Assembly: GCA_913042885.1 (NCBI GenBank)
Contig: CAJWLW010000289.1
Location: forward strand, 1 to 6,304
Length of the DNA stretch: 6,304 bases
Direction: 5' to 3'
Source: an uncultured Lentisphaeria bacterium
GTDB taxonomy: Bacteria; Verrucomicrobiota; Lentisphaeria; JABSQK01; CAJWLW01
Shown here: piece after piece, positions 6,117 through 6,304 of the stretch
Numbering within the stretch: the first letter of the stretch is position 1
Layout of the letters: every line of letters starts with the position of its first letter
Made by a program: the position numbers and the translations under genes
Notes under the pieces: model-generated
Told to the model about the DNA's origin: nothing
Database searches by the model: none
The model's input: only the letters and a program-made list of their open reading frames with translations

Positions 6117-6304
6117 GAGGAGGCCTCCATGAACTCATTCACCGATGCAATGTCCTTATCGCCTCGTCCACTGAGATTGATGATGATGGCATGGTCCGCC
6201 GGCAGGTCGGGAGCGATCTTCATGACGTGAGCAATCGCGTGACTCGACTCCAGTGCCGGCACAATACCTTCGACCCGCGTCAACTCGAGAAACGCCGCGA
6301 CTGC
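6113..6304 (-). CDS. trpB: Tryptophan synthase beta subunit, C-terminal part (5' partial)
   Basis: The right edge of the window holds the last 63 residues of TrpB, ending in TGA at 6113-6115. This PLP enzyme condenses indole with serine to give tryptophan and forms an alpha2-beta2 complex with TrpA. The family landmarks are clear: [12 protein letters not shown], whose first Glu matches E. coli Glu350, and N-L-S-G-R-G-D-K-D, whose Ser matches Ser377 that contacts the PLP ring nitrogen. The C-terminus (V-N-E-F-M-E-A-S-S) is the usual short tail. The stop overlaps the trpA GTG by four bases, so the two are co-transcribed and probably translationally coupled. The start, the PLP lysine and any upstream trp genes lie outside the window. 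Confidence 0.97.
   Translation of the reverse strand, partial: AVAAFLELTRVEGIVPALESSHAIAHVMKIAPDLPADHAIIINLSGRGDKDIASVNEFMEASS
6124..6128 (-). promoter_or_regulatory. Ribosome binding site of trpA
   Basis: A full GGAGG on the minus strand, seven bases before the GTG, decides the trpA start. It lies in the last codons of trpB (F-M-E-A-S-S) and forms half of a perfect 10-bp palindrome, GGAGGCCTCC (6119-6128). It is the strongest Shine-Dalgarno in the window. Confidence 0.7.

Noticed and set aside
5730..6230. 166-codon open frame on the plus strand opposite trpA and trpB
   Set aside because: It crosses the clearly coding trpA/trpB junction on the other strand and has no recognisable domain.

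Overview
The window looks like ordinary chromosome from a GC-rich bacterium, and nearly all of it is coding. I see no phage, transposon, CRISPR, tRNA or rRNA signal. Taxonomy cannot be fixed from the sequence. The ArgS is of the type with an N-T-N-K-P motif before HLGH, seen in Bacteroidota and PVC-type bacteria. Several starts have little or no Shine-Dalgarno sequence. Together these make a PVC or related lineage (for example Kiritimatiellota or Lentisphaerota) a reasonable but weak guess.

Layout: on the plus strand, positions 2-727 hold the 3' part of a tyrosine phosphatase-like gene. It is preceded in the same frame by what looks like the end of a fibronectin type III-like domain; its start lies left of the window. 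It converges on a minus-strand block that fills the rest of the window. In transcription order (right to left) that block is: the C-terminus of trpB (start outside the window), trpA, a calcineurin-like metallophosphoesterase, argS, hisC, and a malonyl-CoA:ACP transacylase (fabD-type). trpB/trpA overlap by 4 nt (GTGA), trpA and the phosphoesterase are 3 nt apart, and argS/hisC overlap by 1 nt (TAATG). The gaps before argS (53 nt) and before fabD (73 nt) are larger, and the second carries a good sigma70-like promoter.

Function: TrpB and TrpA are the two subunits of tryptophan synthase. HisC is a PLP aminotransferase of histidine (and possibly aromatic amino acid) synthesis. ArgS charges tRNA-Arg. 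The block is therefore centred on amino acid metabolism, with two less expected members: an uncharacterised phosphoesterase and an acyltransferase.

The most interesting point is the acyltransferase. Its sequence motifs and short length (284 aa) resemble the discrete trans-acting malonyltransferases of trans-AT polyketide synthases more than textbook FabD, yet no polyketide genes are in view. Secondary points are a possible frameshift at the end of hisC, a G-free leader in front of argS, and the position of the phosphoesterase. I found no convincing evidence of a wholly new system here.
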